Assembly (NCBI RefSeq): GCF_033439725.1
Contig: NW_026944387.1
Coordinates: 744,001-808,000 of the forward strand
Source: Neurospora tetraspora
Lineage: Eukaryota > Ascomycota > Sordariomycetes > Sordariales > Sordariaceae
DNA: 64,000 bases
Direction: 5' to 3'
Below the pieces are notes generated by a model. That model saw nothing but the letters and a program-made list of their open reading frames with translations, ran no database searches and had not been told where the DNA came from. Every line of letters starts with the position of its first letter. The stretch's first letter is position 1. This document shows positions 10,261 through 21,499 of this stretch, one piece after another. The position numbers and the translations under genes were made by a program.

Positions 10261-12321
10261 TCAACTCTCTCGCGAAGTCACCGCACCTGTTGTTACCGGA
10301 TCGCCGACCTGACTCGTCACATCTCCAGCGCAAGTCCGATTAGGCACGTCAAGCTCGCAAGCGCAACTAGTGACATCGAGCTCGTAGATATCGTTTCGTG
10401 CGTCAACCTCGTGTCTCCTCGCGGCTTGTACCTTCCGGTGGCGTCACGGGCATTTCCATCACCAGCGGCTCCGTTGAAAGCTCGGCTTTGGTGTTGGATG
10501 ACGGGCTACCTTCATGACACCCCAATTCCACGAACGAAGTCGGCATCGGTTTCCTGATCCACAAGTAGTAGATCAGTGACAGGAGAATTGCCGTGCCGAC
10601 GAATGCTCCTACCACACCACCGGCTATCGGGCCAACTTTGTTGGAAGAAGTAGTCGTCTTGTTAGAACCAACCGACGTTGTTGAGTTCGAGTTCGAGTTA
10701 TTGAATAAGACAGGCTTCGCGAGAAACATGTCTTTCACCTCGTCAGATGACCACGGCACAGCGGAGGAGAGATTGGTATTATTTTTGTACCAGTCCTCCA
10801 CCACCTGAGGAGATTTGTAGGGCTGCGCATCGGCGTGGTAGGTGTAATCTTTGACCCAGCTCATGGCCGTCATATTGAAGAGACCGAGTCCTTGCGGGAA
10901 CGGATCCTGCGTCTGCCAGTACCGCCCGCGGTCAGCTAGGCCCGAGGTAAAGTCGTGGCCGCCCACCACCAGCATTTGATGGTTCCCTATCAGCGCACAG
11001 GCAGCGTTGGCGCGGGTCTCGATTGAGCGCTCAGCGGCTTGGAACCAGACGAAACCGGGGAGACTTAGGACGTAGAGATCGTCGTAGGAATTCATAGCGG
11101 TTTCGTCGGCGCCTCCGAATACGAACCTGAGGTTTGACTAAGTTGTCAGCGAGTGGTTGTGGATGAGGGGAAAATGATATCGGAAGACAGCAGGCAACAA
11201 AAACAGTACTGAAGTCCGGGTCGTGATGGGTCTCCGTTAGACAACTCACAGTTCGTATGTCCCAGCCGGACCGGCCACACCAGCCATACAGACCGTTTGC
11301 CGAGGCTGTGGGATATCGCCGCTCGCGGTCTGCCACATCCATTGCCCAGTTTTCGGGTCGAAAAAGGTTATGTTTCCGAAGTCCAGCAGATGATCGGCCT
11401 GCAAACTTTTTTCAAATGCGGTCCCTCCCAAAAGAAAGACCAAGCCGTTGGGACCGAATCGAGGGACATATTGTGCCCGTCCATTCCGCAAGCCTCCGGC
11501 CGGCGGTATTGCGGCGCTCAAGTCAGAGGATACTAGTTGCTTAGACTTCATGTCGTAAGTAATCATATACGACATGACTGTAAACCCGCTCCACACGTCC
11601 GGGTCTGACATATATGACGTCGTGCCCCCTATGTGAATTCCTAGACTTTATGAGCCATAGGTGCTGGCAAAGGCCGCACTATCAGTCAGGTCGATTGACT
11701 GGAGCAGATGAATATTGGAGGATTTCTCCAATGCCCAGGCGCCACCGCCTTTTCCGTCGGCTGTGAACTTCCAGATCCCATTATCTTTTGTAATATTTTC
11801 TTTGCCGACGCCGTTCGGCGCTCGGCCGCCGAAGATGTGAAAAGCGTTACTGCTGGGATCTGTCCATATGGTCTCGTCTGAGAGCGCGACAGGGCCGTGG
11901 TCACCTTTTGGTGTTGCCTTGATCTCGACTGTTTGCGCGGACCATGATCTCGAGATGTCTATGGAGAGAGTCGACTTCATGGGGCCTCCGCCGGGGTTAG
12001 CCAGCTGAGAGATCTCCCCACCGTCGATGTAGAGATAGTTTCCCAAGACGGTAACTTTCAAGCGCCTATATTAGTACCATATACGCTGCTTGATTGCTGT
12101 CGGATTTGTGACAAGAAGGGAGGGATTATGGGAGAAGTATCGCAAGGTACGATTCTCATACCTCGGGCATGTCCTCTGCGGAGGAACTTAGCAGCGGGAG
12201 GAGCGTCCGACAGTTGAGCCAAAGCATGCTGAAGGTGAAATAACCAAATTGTCAGGGCGAAGCGAGGGGAGGAATGGGAAGTTGGGGTCAATCTCAAAAG
12301 ACAATTTGCTACTGAATCCAT
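10261..12321 (-). pseudogene. Kelch-repeat single-pass membrane protein, copy A (broken)
   Basis: Three exons: 12162-12321, 11250-12054 and 11126 down to about 10261. Exon 1 starts MDSVANCLLR and has a hydrophobic signal segment (FALTIWLFHLQHALAQL). Kelch-type blades follow (VTVLGNYLYIDGGEIS, AFHIFGGRAP, FGPNGLVFLLGG, DPKTGQW, FVFGGADE, LPGFVWFQ), then PFPQGLGLFNMT, an Asn/Ser/Thr stalk, one membrane helix (VGPIAGGVVGAFVGTAILLS) and a cytosolic tail. An in-frame TAA at 11648-11650 lies mid-propeller, where paralogue B reads through. The tail ends early at 10403, but the homologous ending (YELDV) resumes in another frame to about 10261, implying a frameshift near 10410. Both introns match copy B in position. 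The family looks like a cell-surface receptor or adhesion protein; ligand unknown. Confidence 0.7.
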
Positions 12322-12650
12322 GACGACATATGTCTTCTTCAAAAGAGAGAAGTATGCTCCAATTCAGGAACTTGGGATGGTAGTCGCAGTGGAGAGGGTA
12401 ATGATTTGGAGAAAAGGGAAGGTGCCCAAGGAAGGAAAGTCCAACCCATCCATATTATCAGGCTGTACTTCCCTTCCGAGACTGAGTACTGAAACACTCG
12501 AGGTCTAGACTCTGCCTCGTGCTACTTAACCGGGCACAGGAAAAACGGGAGTATCGTGTCACCAAACTCGGATCTCACCAAGAATGTCAGGCGGTTTGTT
12601 TGCCCCTCGTGTATTTGGCTAGGTAGAAGGTTACCGTCTCAGTCGGCACC

Positions 12651-13943
12651 ATGGAAGATACTCGGTCGCCCCGTGACATCCTCAACCAAGCTCTCTCGCT
12701 CCAACCCACATCCGGTGTTCAGGAATGAACGATACAACGTTTTGGAAAAATTGGATTCGGCCAATGCGGGCTCGTCTTCACCGTCCCCGACCAGCCCGGA
12801 GTCGTGATCAAGGTCGCCCGCCCCTTCTTCGGTGACGCCTTACAAAACGACTACCACGTCCACCAGCGCATAGCAGACGTCTTGGCCAGGCGCGACTCTC
12901 TCGACCACATCTCCACTGTCAGCACCGAGTCACCTCCCAAAATCCGTGTCCAAACCCCGCAAGTCTTCTCCTTCCTTCCCTACAAAGCTCCTGCCGGCGG
13001 CAGCAAACATGACCTCGACCGCTGACCGACCCTGAGCCGAACTCCGACTCCGACACCAGCGCCGCCGGCGGGTATAGCCATCTCTGGTGGAAGAAGAACC
13101 TTTCCAAATTTCCAGACTCCGAAACTTCAAACAACGGGGCTTCCATCCTCCCCGCCCCCGCCTTATTCACCGAACACATCCCCCCTCTCCCCTCCGCCCT
13201 CCGCTCCGCTCTGATCCCACTCTACTGTCTACCGTCCCAGCAACGCTCTGTGAGCTCCAACCTCGTCAACGTAGACTGTCTTGCGCGCGTCTACCTTGGC
13301 CGAGGAAGACCGAGGAAGCCTGACGGAACCATAATTGAGTCTGCTAATTTTGGTTTGAGGAATTATAACCTCCACCTGGACCAGATGCTAGATCTGGAGC
13401 TGCCGGTTGCTCAGTACGTGACAATGATGGCCGAGACGCTGGCGGAGATGCATTGGGCGGCTGGGACGGATGGGTATGATGTCGAGTTTGTTTTGGGCGG
13501 GTGTCGACATTTGAGGCCTCATTGTCGACGGCTCCGGAGAAGGGGAAGTGATGAGGAGAGTCACGATGTCGTTGGTGGTGGAAATTACGGCGGAACAAAG
13601 GAGAGAATGGCGGAGATGTGGTTATTGAATTTTAACTTGTGTAGTAGGTTTGAGTTGAAGGAGGGACACTGAGGAGAAGAGGGAGAGGCTGGTGAATGAT
13701 CCGTATTATCCTAGGCCTCGGAGGGTAGAGGAGACGGAGAGAGAGGGTGGTGATGAGGGTTGTGCGGATGATGATGATGTCAAGATGTGGAGGATTTTTG
13801 AGAAAGCGTACTTGGAGCAGTCGAAGACGTTGGAGGGGAAGGAGGCGTCGGAGGAGGAGATGAAGTTGCCGTTGCGTTTTATTGAGGCATGTGTTGAGAA
13901 GCAGAAGACGTTGCCCGACGGAGTGGATAAGATTGTTGAATGA
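12651..13943 (+). pseudogene. DUF3669 (zinc-finger-associated) protein, broken
   Basis: Conserved DUF3669 segments lie in order but in different frames. They are IGFGQCGLVFTVPDQPG and VIKVARPFFGDA (frame of 12651), WWKKNLSKFPDSE, DCLARVYLGR, FGLRNYNLHLDQM, MAETLAEMHW, DVEFVLGG and WLLNFNLCS (frame of 13073), and VNDPYYPRP and LRFIEACVEK (frame of 13692 to the stop at 13943). The breaks are a TGA at 12726-12728 (a CGA-to-TGA change would explain it), a one-base shift near 13022-13030 and another near 13660-13670. No introns fit these joins. The family is abundant and fast-evolving in filamentous fungi, with unknown function and a kinase-like Gly-rich start. Confidence 0.7.
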
Positions 13944-14283
13944 TGATTTGAGGGTGTTGATGTGTTGGGTAGGCTTAAGATGTCTTTGTTAGTCTGGTAA
14001 AAGGTTGGGACACTGTGAGAAAAGTGCTGTAACTTACCAAGACATGTTGGTCCATGTTCTCTCCGCTTTCCAAATTTAACGACGGAGTACTTTACTAACT
14101 CCCCTTAGTTTCAATATGCACTGCAACCTTGCCGCCTTCGCTTAAACCCTTCATATACTAGTTCCGTTCTTCGTCCATCTCTAAATACCAACATCACCAA
14201 CGTCGGTTCTTTCCCTTCGGCCACCCATCTTTCAACTTTCATCATCATCCGAGTGAGAGCACACCTCTATCCGCGCATGCATC
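13944..14283. other. Intergenic region before F-box-like gene
   Basis: Nothing recognised. A C/T-rich stretch with several CAAC/CATC motifs just before 14284 resembles a normal fungal 5' leader. Confidence 0.4.
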
Positions 14284-16203
14284 ATGGCCATAACCTCCGC
14301 CCCTGTTGAGATAATTCTCTATATCCTTCAATCTTGTGACTCCTTTACCGAGCTGCGGGCTTTGTTCTCGACCTGCCGCCGTATCCACAACGTTTGGCTT
14401 GAAAATGCCCCCAGGGTGGTGTGGCACGTTGCCCCCAAGGTCATACCAGCCTTTGACTGGGCTTTGCTGGCGGTACGTAATCCAGTTCACCGCACACTAC
14501 TTCATTGTCATAGAGCCGGTCCGTCTAACATCCCAACCAGGCCCGCGCCACCGCTCTTGTCCACGATGCCCATCGCGATGGACGTCTTCCGCCGGAAATC
14601 AGACCCGACGATTTGACTGGCGCGTTACGGAAACCATCCCTTCAAGAGCTCGATTCCGTCTTGGGTCTGCATCACTTCGTCCAGTGTGTCGAGCTCAGAT
14701 ACTGCCACGACCACCTCACGATCAACAAGGCCTTTAACCAGCCCGCAAACCAACCGCAAAACCTATGGCCTGAGGATAGGAAACCGCCACCCCCCATCAA
14801 CAATAACACTCCAGAGGACCCGGGAGAAGGCATGCGTGTCTGGACGGAGCGATTCCATACCGCGGCTTATACGTCCCTTCTCATGGGTGCCGTGTTTGCC
14901 CGTGCATATAATCAGCCGTTCTACCCGGATGTGGACGACACGTCGTCGTCGCCTTCGGGTGACGGCCATCTAGAAGACCAGTCTCCATCTTCAGAAGCAG
15001 AAGCGCGGAGGAAGGAGCTCTGGGATCTCATGCGCAAGGCTTCCTCAGACCGCTCAAACGAGCGGCATCACCGGCTTACCATCAAAGAGGACATGCGTGA
15101 GTATCTGCGTCAGTTCCCCGTCTATGATCTCAACAATGAGCTGGGTGGCCAGGAGAACGTGTTTGGTCCATTTATTGAGTGGTACATTCGTTTCACCATA
15201 TCACAGTACAACAAAACCACACCAAAACCGGCATCACGGGATCCGTCCCGCCCCGCTATCCAGTTGGAAATCGACCGTCTTTATGCCGCTTTTGATAGAG
15301 GCGAGGATGTTGACCGTTGCCCCGACCGTCCGAGCAAAGCTTTCATGGAGTGGGATAGCACACAATTATCCGAGTCGTTCCCAACAAGCTTTGTCGGATC
15401 CCCGGCCGAAGGCGAAGCGGTTGTCTGGGCTGCCATGCAAGCGGTCCACATGTTTGAGTTTATTCTGACCTGCATCACGAACCTGGACGGGAGATGCCGG
15501 TTCGGGAGGAGTTGTACGTGCTGCGACAGCAACAATCAGGAGGGGACCGCGGGTTCGACTTCGACTTCGCCGACCCCTACTAACTTGTGGATCACACCAT
15601 CAAAAGCCGTAACCGCAAAGGTTGTTCTCTTTGGCATTTTCCAAGCCGAAGAAATTCTGATGCAGGTCGACGTCAAATACTCAATTGGGCAGCAACTGGT
15701 CGCATATTCGCCGCCAACACATGCATCGGCCTCGTCTCCGTACACGTATCCTGACGGTGAAGGGTATGTCAACCACAACGACTATTTAGACATACCCCTG
15801 GTCTTTTGACGACCTATACAACCGCTCAGGCATCGCGAATCAAAACCATGGCGCAGAACGACCACCACCCCCTCTTCAACTTTTCATGTTCCTACTTGAG
15901 CATCGCTTCAACCTCGAATTTGACTACAGCCTGTTTACAACTCATACGGACGGTCCTCAGAGTTATTGGCTGTTCAAGAAGAGGGCTACCATCTTTGCCC
16001 ACGGGCCCGAGCTCGTGCCGGAAAGAAGTGTGCTGGACTATACCAATGGTATGGAGTTTCTGGTGCCCTTATATACCCGGGTCTTCTCCTTTTATAACCA
16101 TGACGATTCGTACTTTGACCATCTCACGTATCACGGCAACCCTCGTACGTGGGAGCCAGACTATAACTATTTTGAGGAGCTTCTCCATTTAGGTGAATGG
16201 TAG
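14284..16203 (+). CDS. F-box-like protein, three exons
   Basis: Exons 14284-14472, 14541-15756 and 15830-16203 give about 592 aa. Intron 1 (68 nt) has GTACGT, CTAAC and CCAG and is phase 0. Intron 2 ends at CTCAG (15829). Its donor is either GTGAAG at 15757, which keeps the frame, or GTATGT at 15764, which does not. The N-terminus (PVEIILYILQSC, LRALFSTCRRIHNVW) looks like a diverged F-box, which would link a substrate to an SCF ubiquitin ligase. The rest matches large fungal families of unknown function. Residues near the end of exon 2 include a CxFGxxCxCC cluster (CRFGRSCTCC). The stop TAG at 16201 is followed by an in-frame near-copy of the last coding module, so the gene may once have been longer. 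Confidence 0.6.
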
Positions 16204-16470
16204 GACCTTCTCTATCTCGGTAACCCTCGCACCTGGGAGCCAAACCATAGCTTTTTTGAGAACTTGAGAACTTGTGTTGTTGTTGATTCCGACATGTTGG
16301 ATGGGCTCGACTCCTCCAACCTTCATCGTTTATTGTATCTCCGTTTATTCTTCTTAATATTCTGTCTTTTGTCTTTGGCCAGACTAGCCCGTGGTTTCTG
16401 TATCCCTCGTTTAAGTTGTGCTCTGCGGAATGCAAAGCGGCTTGGACAGCTCAGGGAGCCCAGGGACTGA
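16204..16470 (+). other. In-frame extension after the F-box-like gene stop, with duplicated module
   Basis: The reading frame of the upstream gene stays open for 88 more codons to a TGA at 16468-16470. Its first part, LGNPRTWEPNHSFFEN, repeats the last coding module YHGNPRTWEPDYNYFEE about 84 nt upstream. This suggests a tandem duplication and either a new stop that shortened the protein or a 3' UTR copy of coding sequence. From 16471 to 16732 I see nothing further. Confidence 0.45.
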
Positions 16471-16732
16471 AGTCATCCCTGTCTCTCCACAGTGATGTTC
16501 CTGCAGTAACGCAGAATATCTCAATCCAGGGGTCACGGGCTGTTCCGTCACGGGCCGCCCTATCACAAGCGGAACAAAATGTGGAGGTGCCGTGGTTGTC
16601 GATGTACGGAAGTACCTCTAGAGTATCTCTGGAGTTGTAGTACGTAGCCTTAATGAAAGTTAAGAGGTTGAAAGTGAATAAAGAAATGATGAACAGAAAA
16701 GGAGAGAAAAGGCTGAAAGAATGTAATATGTC

Positions 16733-19139
16733 CTACCCCAAAGCAACAAGGATCCTCTCCCGTTTACACTTCAGCCACCTCCGCATGGGAACATAGTCGA
16801 GCATAGCGACCCTATACGCAATGCCCTCCCGCCTCTTGACTAGGAACAATACAAGAGACACGTTCAGTTTCTTTCGCCATAAACGATTACCAGGATATTT
16901 GTCAGGTAAACTGGAAATCGCAATGAATTCGGCCTTCATTCGTTCAACTTCCCAGGTGCGTTTAGGTCCCTCCCATTTTCCGTCCAAATTATCCACAACC
17001 GAGGGTTGATGAATGAACCCTAGAGGCATGATGGATCCTTTCTCGTCCTCTACGATGATAGGTGACTCGCGGTGGGAAGGCTTTACCAGATAAAGGTAAG
17101 CACGTTCACACCAGAAGAAGAGAAGCTGATCATCGGGGGTGTGAGAGAGGCGCTCGGGTGTGATATCTGGGCAGAGGGTCTTGTAGATGATGTCCAAGGT
17201 CACGAGTTCCGACGCGTTTGGATTTTTGTCAGGTGGCGGCGGTAGTTTTCGGTGTACAATTTCTGTACCGTCCATGGAGGATGTCGTCGTCCTTGGATTG
17301 TTGTCCAGAGGAACGTCGGAGATTTTGATAAGTCGAAGGGGCGTATTTCTGAGGATGTAGGGAGTGATCCCGAGTTTCAATTCCCTAATTTTGTTTTCTA
17401 CGTCAGCTTTTGTCTCCAAGGAGTGGAAAAACGTTTCCCGAAACTTGTGTTGTTATCTGTCAAAGTTTCAAGCCACAAAGATTGTCAGTCCTAGATACAT
17501 ACCCTAGATTGGCGCTTGTGGGGTTCCGAAATATGCCACCTTTCCAGCCGAGCCATGACCAGCTTGGGAACGGCACCTTAATTTGCAGTGATGTAGTCGG
17601 TAAGGTGGTAAGACATTTTCTTCGCACGGGAGGCTTATACGTCCTCCAGAACCTGTACTGTATAGGCCTTGTGTCCAATTTTGCTTCAGGGCTCATAGCA
17701 GATCTCAAAGGACCGCCAAGTGTTACGTGTGCCTCATCCATACACCACCACGACAGGGAGGTAAGCTCAGTCTCAGTATCGGTCTCCTCCTATCGTTGAC
17801 ACCGCCTGCAACTCTAGAGTTGTTGCTCGCCTGTGAACGTGAACACGCGTCGCGACAAAGCTCTTTCTTGTAACGTCCAACCACAGTTGTGCCAAGGAAG
17901 GCTAGATGTGTAATATTCAAGACTTTCCGTACGAGGCATCACTGTTGAGATGAGCCACAAGGGCATTTCTTGTGGGCCCGCTGGTTTGACTTGGACCTTG
18001 CGTTGGATTACCGTTCGAGGCGTATGGATACTCGCAAGCCCTGAGCCGGAATTCTCACCTGCAGCGGCCACAATTGTGAAGACGGAATTCTTGTAGATAT
18101 CACCCATGTTTTGGATTTGGGACATCTTATCCGTGTCATCATCTTGTATGATACAGAAAAGGTCCACCCAAAGGTACCGATATCCCATATCGGATGTGAA
18201 GATCATAGCGTCTATAATAGTTTGTGGAGTAATATGTGCGAGGGAACCGGCAGACTGTAATTGAAGGAGATTTTCACGCTTGAGCATGACTTGTTGTGTG
18301 GTGCCCCAAACATAGCTAAGCGTCACGTACGGAGTATCTCCGAGACGGTGCTCCTCGAATCCCACCACTGCTTTTGTTTTCGTGTCAATAAGGCGAAAGA
18401 TTGACGCTTTGACACCTTCGCCTTTTAGTTTGGGAGCACAACAGTCGTTATCGTTCTCCAAACAATCACGTAACCATCGCCGTGGCAATTCCAGGTCGAT
18501 CAGGGCTGGCCTTTCCCGGCCACTAAACAGGCTTTGTCGTTTTTTCGTGCCCACTTCAATGCTTTGAAAGCATTCGAAGAGCTCAATAACGCCTTCATAC
18601 TCAGGGTAACGCTTCCACGAGGGCATCTCATGCTTTTCAGGCACCGTCCATCGCAAGGAGATTCTTGGATAAGTAAAAGCGGGGCCCCTCAGCGAGGGAG
18701 GGGATTTTTGCGGTAGCAGTTTACGCCATAGGTATTCATGCTTCCGCGCGAACTCCCGTAACGATGTCTCAAGTGGCGCGTATCGCTTCCAAGTAACACC
18801 AGGAGGCGCTTCCACGCAGCCAGCATCGGTGAAGTAGACGTCGCAAATGGGATCTTTTTCGAAAACAGAAGGCGCTTTTACTCGCACCCCTGATGTTTCG
18901 AGAACGTGACAGACTTCCCGGCAGAATGAGCAAGTGGCCGCAGACGTCTCAATACGGCTCTGGGTTCCTAGACTCCAGTGGGGACGATCATCGTTGTAAA
19001 CATTGTAATTGGTGCAAGGAAATATTCGTTCGATTGGCTGTCCTTTGTTCAGCCCTTCCACATCTTTCGAAGATGGAAGGCGAAGCTGTTCAAAGTCAAT
19101 GGCGGTGCAGTATTCACAAAGCTTTTCCGTTTCCGCCAT
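16733..19139 (-). pseudogene. HET-domain (heterokaryon incompatibility) protein, broken
   Basis: The start at 19139 (MAETEKLCEYCTAIDF) opens a 441-codon frame carrying the HET domain. Its three family motifs are visible: YVTLSYVWG, YRYLWVDLFCIIQDD with IYKNSVFTIVAA, and NCGWTLQERALSRRVFTF. The downstream C-terminal region (PSWSWLGWKGG and a long tail ending at 16733) is present but not continuous with the first frame. The gene appears broken, with about three interruptions. A short intron near 17457-17502 is plausible. HET proteins govern allorecognition and cell death on fusion of unlike hyphae, and many natural alleles are decayed. A Cys pair at the N-terminus and CSFCREVC are typical of the family. 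Confidence 0.75.
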
Positions 19140-19575
19140 TCTGGATCTGTCGAAATGGACAATGGCGATCCTAGAATATGGTTAGCTCATTTTCATAAAC
19201 CGTAGCGTGCGAGTGATGACTTGCCTCCGATTCCGGCCTGCTATTTTCTGTGCGTTATCGTTGAGGAGAACAAGTGAGAGGAAGGCCAGTGTCGTTGCTG
19301 AAAACGCGCCGACCGTGCTTCATTGCGGAGGATGATCAAGGCGAAGATGCTTCAGCTCCTCAAAGGAACGAATACTGCCCAATCAGCTGAACAGTCACGT
19401 GGAAAAGGTATGGTCGAATCAACCATTGGGATGCCGTCCTAGCCTCACCGCCAAACGCATCTGGCGAGGCCAAATGGGATCTCGTCGACTAGAAAAAAAG
19501 GGCGCCTTAACACACCCACAACACCAAATTCCCAGGTGAGCGGCCTCCTCATCGGATGCTTTCCATCACAATAGA

Positions 19576-20410
19576 TCAAGGCCATACGCAATACGCGATC
19601 TCCGTCATAGTCAACCCGGCGAGCGACTTCGTATTGCACGTAACCGCTTTGCTAACCGTACAAGTGGCCTGCCAAAATTTATCGCAAACGAGGTACCCGA
19701 CCTCCTGCCCCTTGGTCGCCAACTGATTGGTTGCGTAAAAGCTACAAGTGCCTCCAAATACGGGCATATCGTAGATGGCGCTGGGAATGGTGAAGTCGAC
19801 GGCAGGTTCGGTGTATGCTGGTACTTGGCTAGGAGACAGAAGATGGTTAGTAAGTAGCCCAGGCTGTCAGGAACAATGGTAATCAAGCAAATGGAAAAGA
19901 AAGGGCTGTAGGGAGTGAAGGAAAAAGAGGGGAAGAAGTAGAAGGAAGACTTACTTGCACGAATCAAAACTCGCACCCTCTTTCTCTCCAAACGCATCGA
20001 CCGAATACTCCATGATAGTATCTTGTGGTCAGTTGGGGTCGAAATACCGCTCGCCGATATAGGGTATTCTCCTTGCGGCTTCTTTGGGTCTGGCCTGCTG
20101 GCGGCGGATCCGGAGTGGGCGTTGGCGTGGGGATCGACCAGCTGGCACGTCCATGTCGTCGAGGAGACGTACTTGCCTCCGGAGAGACTCGGAGCCCCTG
20201 TCGGCTCGAGTGTCGGCGCGTTGGTGAGAGTGAAATCCGCAAAGTCCCATTTTTTGCACACGGCGTGCGAGTTACACACGCGGTGCGATTGCATTTCAAA
20301 CTGGTCGTCCGGGAAAATGTTGGATGGGTCAGGAGGCAGCGTGGGCAACTTAGTTGGGTTGAACGTTTGTGGGAAAACCTGTGTCGAGTCGACCTCTGGT
20401 AAGTGCTATT
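19576..20410 (-). CDS. Cysteine-rich protein, 3' exons resolved, 5' end unclear
   Basis: I do not recognise the family. The last exon (19576-19828) encodes VPAYTEPAVDFTIPS, GGTCSFYATNQLATKG and CDKFWQATCTVSKAVTCNTK, ending AYCVWP. It joins through an intron (19829-19954, GTAAGT donor, CTAG acceptor) to an exon reading EYSVDAFGEKEGASFDSC (19955-20013). Further upstream on the same strand an open frame (to about 20410) encodes FPDDQFEMQSHRVCNSHAV, KKWDFADFTLTNAP and STTWTCQLVDPHAN, which looks protein-like and may be an earlier exon. The paired cysteines suggest a secreted protein, but no signal peptide was found. The 5' part overlaps the CBM18 gene on the other strand. Confidence 0.42.
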
Positions 20411-20789
20411 TGAGCGGCGGCTTCTGCGGCAATACCGCCAATCACTGCGGTCAAGGATGGTAAGTATTCTGTTCGCCCAACTCAAACGGATCGATTGCTG
20501 ACATACCTGGCTTGGTTGAAACAGCCAAAAGACTTGGTCCAACGCATATATCACGACCAACATTCCGTCAGTGGATGGCACCCGCGGCCCCAGCAAAGAA
20601 GGTTGGATGTGTAACGGCGGTGATTTCAACAAGCAGTGCTGTGCCTCGACCGGATTCTGCGGAACGACGAGTGCCCGTTGCAGTACTGGATGGTACGTCT
20701 TATTTCCTCGCAGTCTTTTTGCTGATATTGAAGCTAACTCTGGGAACTTGGAAGGGAACAGCCAGAAGGGATGCGGACGTTGCAGCTAG
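20317..20789 (+). CDS. Chitin-binding protein with two CBM18 modules (small or partial)
   Basis: Exons 20317-20459, 20525-20692 and 20762-20789 give 112 aa. Each splice falls within the TGC codon that completes a module's last cysteine, and intron 2 carries an AGCTAAC branch. Module 1 reads VCGKTCVESTSGKCYLSGGF and CGNTANHCGQGC; a Tyr replaces one of the usual paired cysteines. Module 2 reads WMCNGGDFNKQCCASTGFCG and TTSARCSTGC with the full set. The protein ends KGCGRCS. CBM18 (hevein-like) modules bind chitin oligomers outside the cell. There is no signal peptide at the chosen ATG, so the 5' end may be missing or lie upstream. Either this is a fragment of a larger chitin-acting protein or a small effector-like gene. 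Confidence 0.55.
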
Positions 20790-21499
20790 AGCGGTCCGGG
20801 AGCAATGCTGCAGAGGTGGATGAAGAGGCATGGAGGTTGACCAGGCCCGACTAGATTCTCAAAGGTGAAAATTTGGACTGTCACAATACTTGAGGAAGTC
20901 GCATAGTCGTGATAGGAAGGAGCGCCTCAGAATAGGTAACGGAAGTATAGAAGTCCCGCATCCGTCGCCGTTTGGTTGTTCCTTCCTGTTCTTATCGACA
21001 ACAGGAGTCGTTAACTGTAGCGTGACCGTCACCAGGAGCACCTCCCGTCTGTAGCCGAGTTGTGAATATTGAGTCGGTATGTGAAAAATAGCGAAACATA
21101 GCAGCGTCCAATCGTTCTATGCGTCGTGTGTTCCCGTTAGTGGCACTTCTTCCCACTCTTTCTCCCACTCAGTAATCACCGTCGATCGGGTTGTTGCTTC
21201 CACTCAGCCGTCCAAAAAGATGCCGACTTGTCCCCGGCCGTGCACGCTGCTGACTTCGTTTGCAGGTATCGGCGTGGCGGACATTTGTTGGATCAAACGG
21301 CTTAGAGAAGCATGCATCCATCCTTTTCCTGTCAGGTAGGCATGCATGGGGAGATGGAAAGCCGTTTGAAGCGTTCCCGGTGGGTAATGGTTGCCACCAG
21401 AGTAAGAAACAGTAGCAGTTTCCTGCTTTCTTCTTCATCCTTCTTCCCCCGTCTTAGTGATCGATTCAGCTTATAAGAACCTTTCGTCCCCCAACAAAC
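20790..21499. other. Intergenic region before trefoil gene
   Basis: No gene seen. Minus-strand frames here have no recognisable domain. Probably the 3' end of the CBM18 gene and the leader of the next. Confidence 0.4.
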
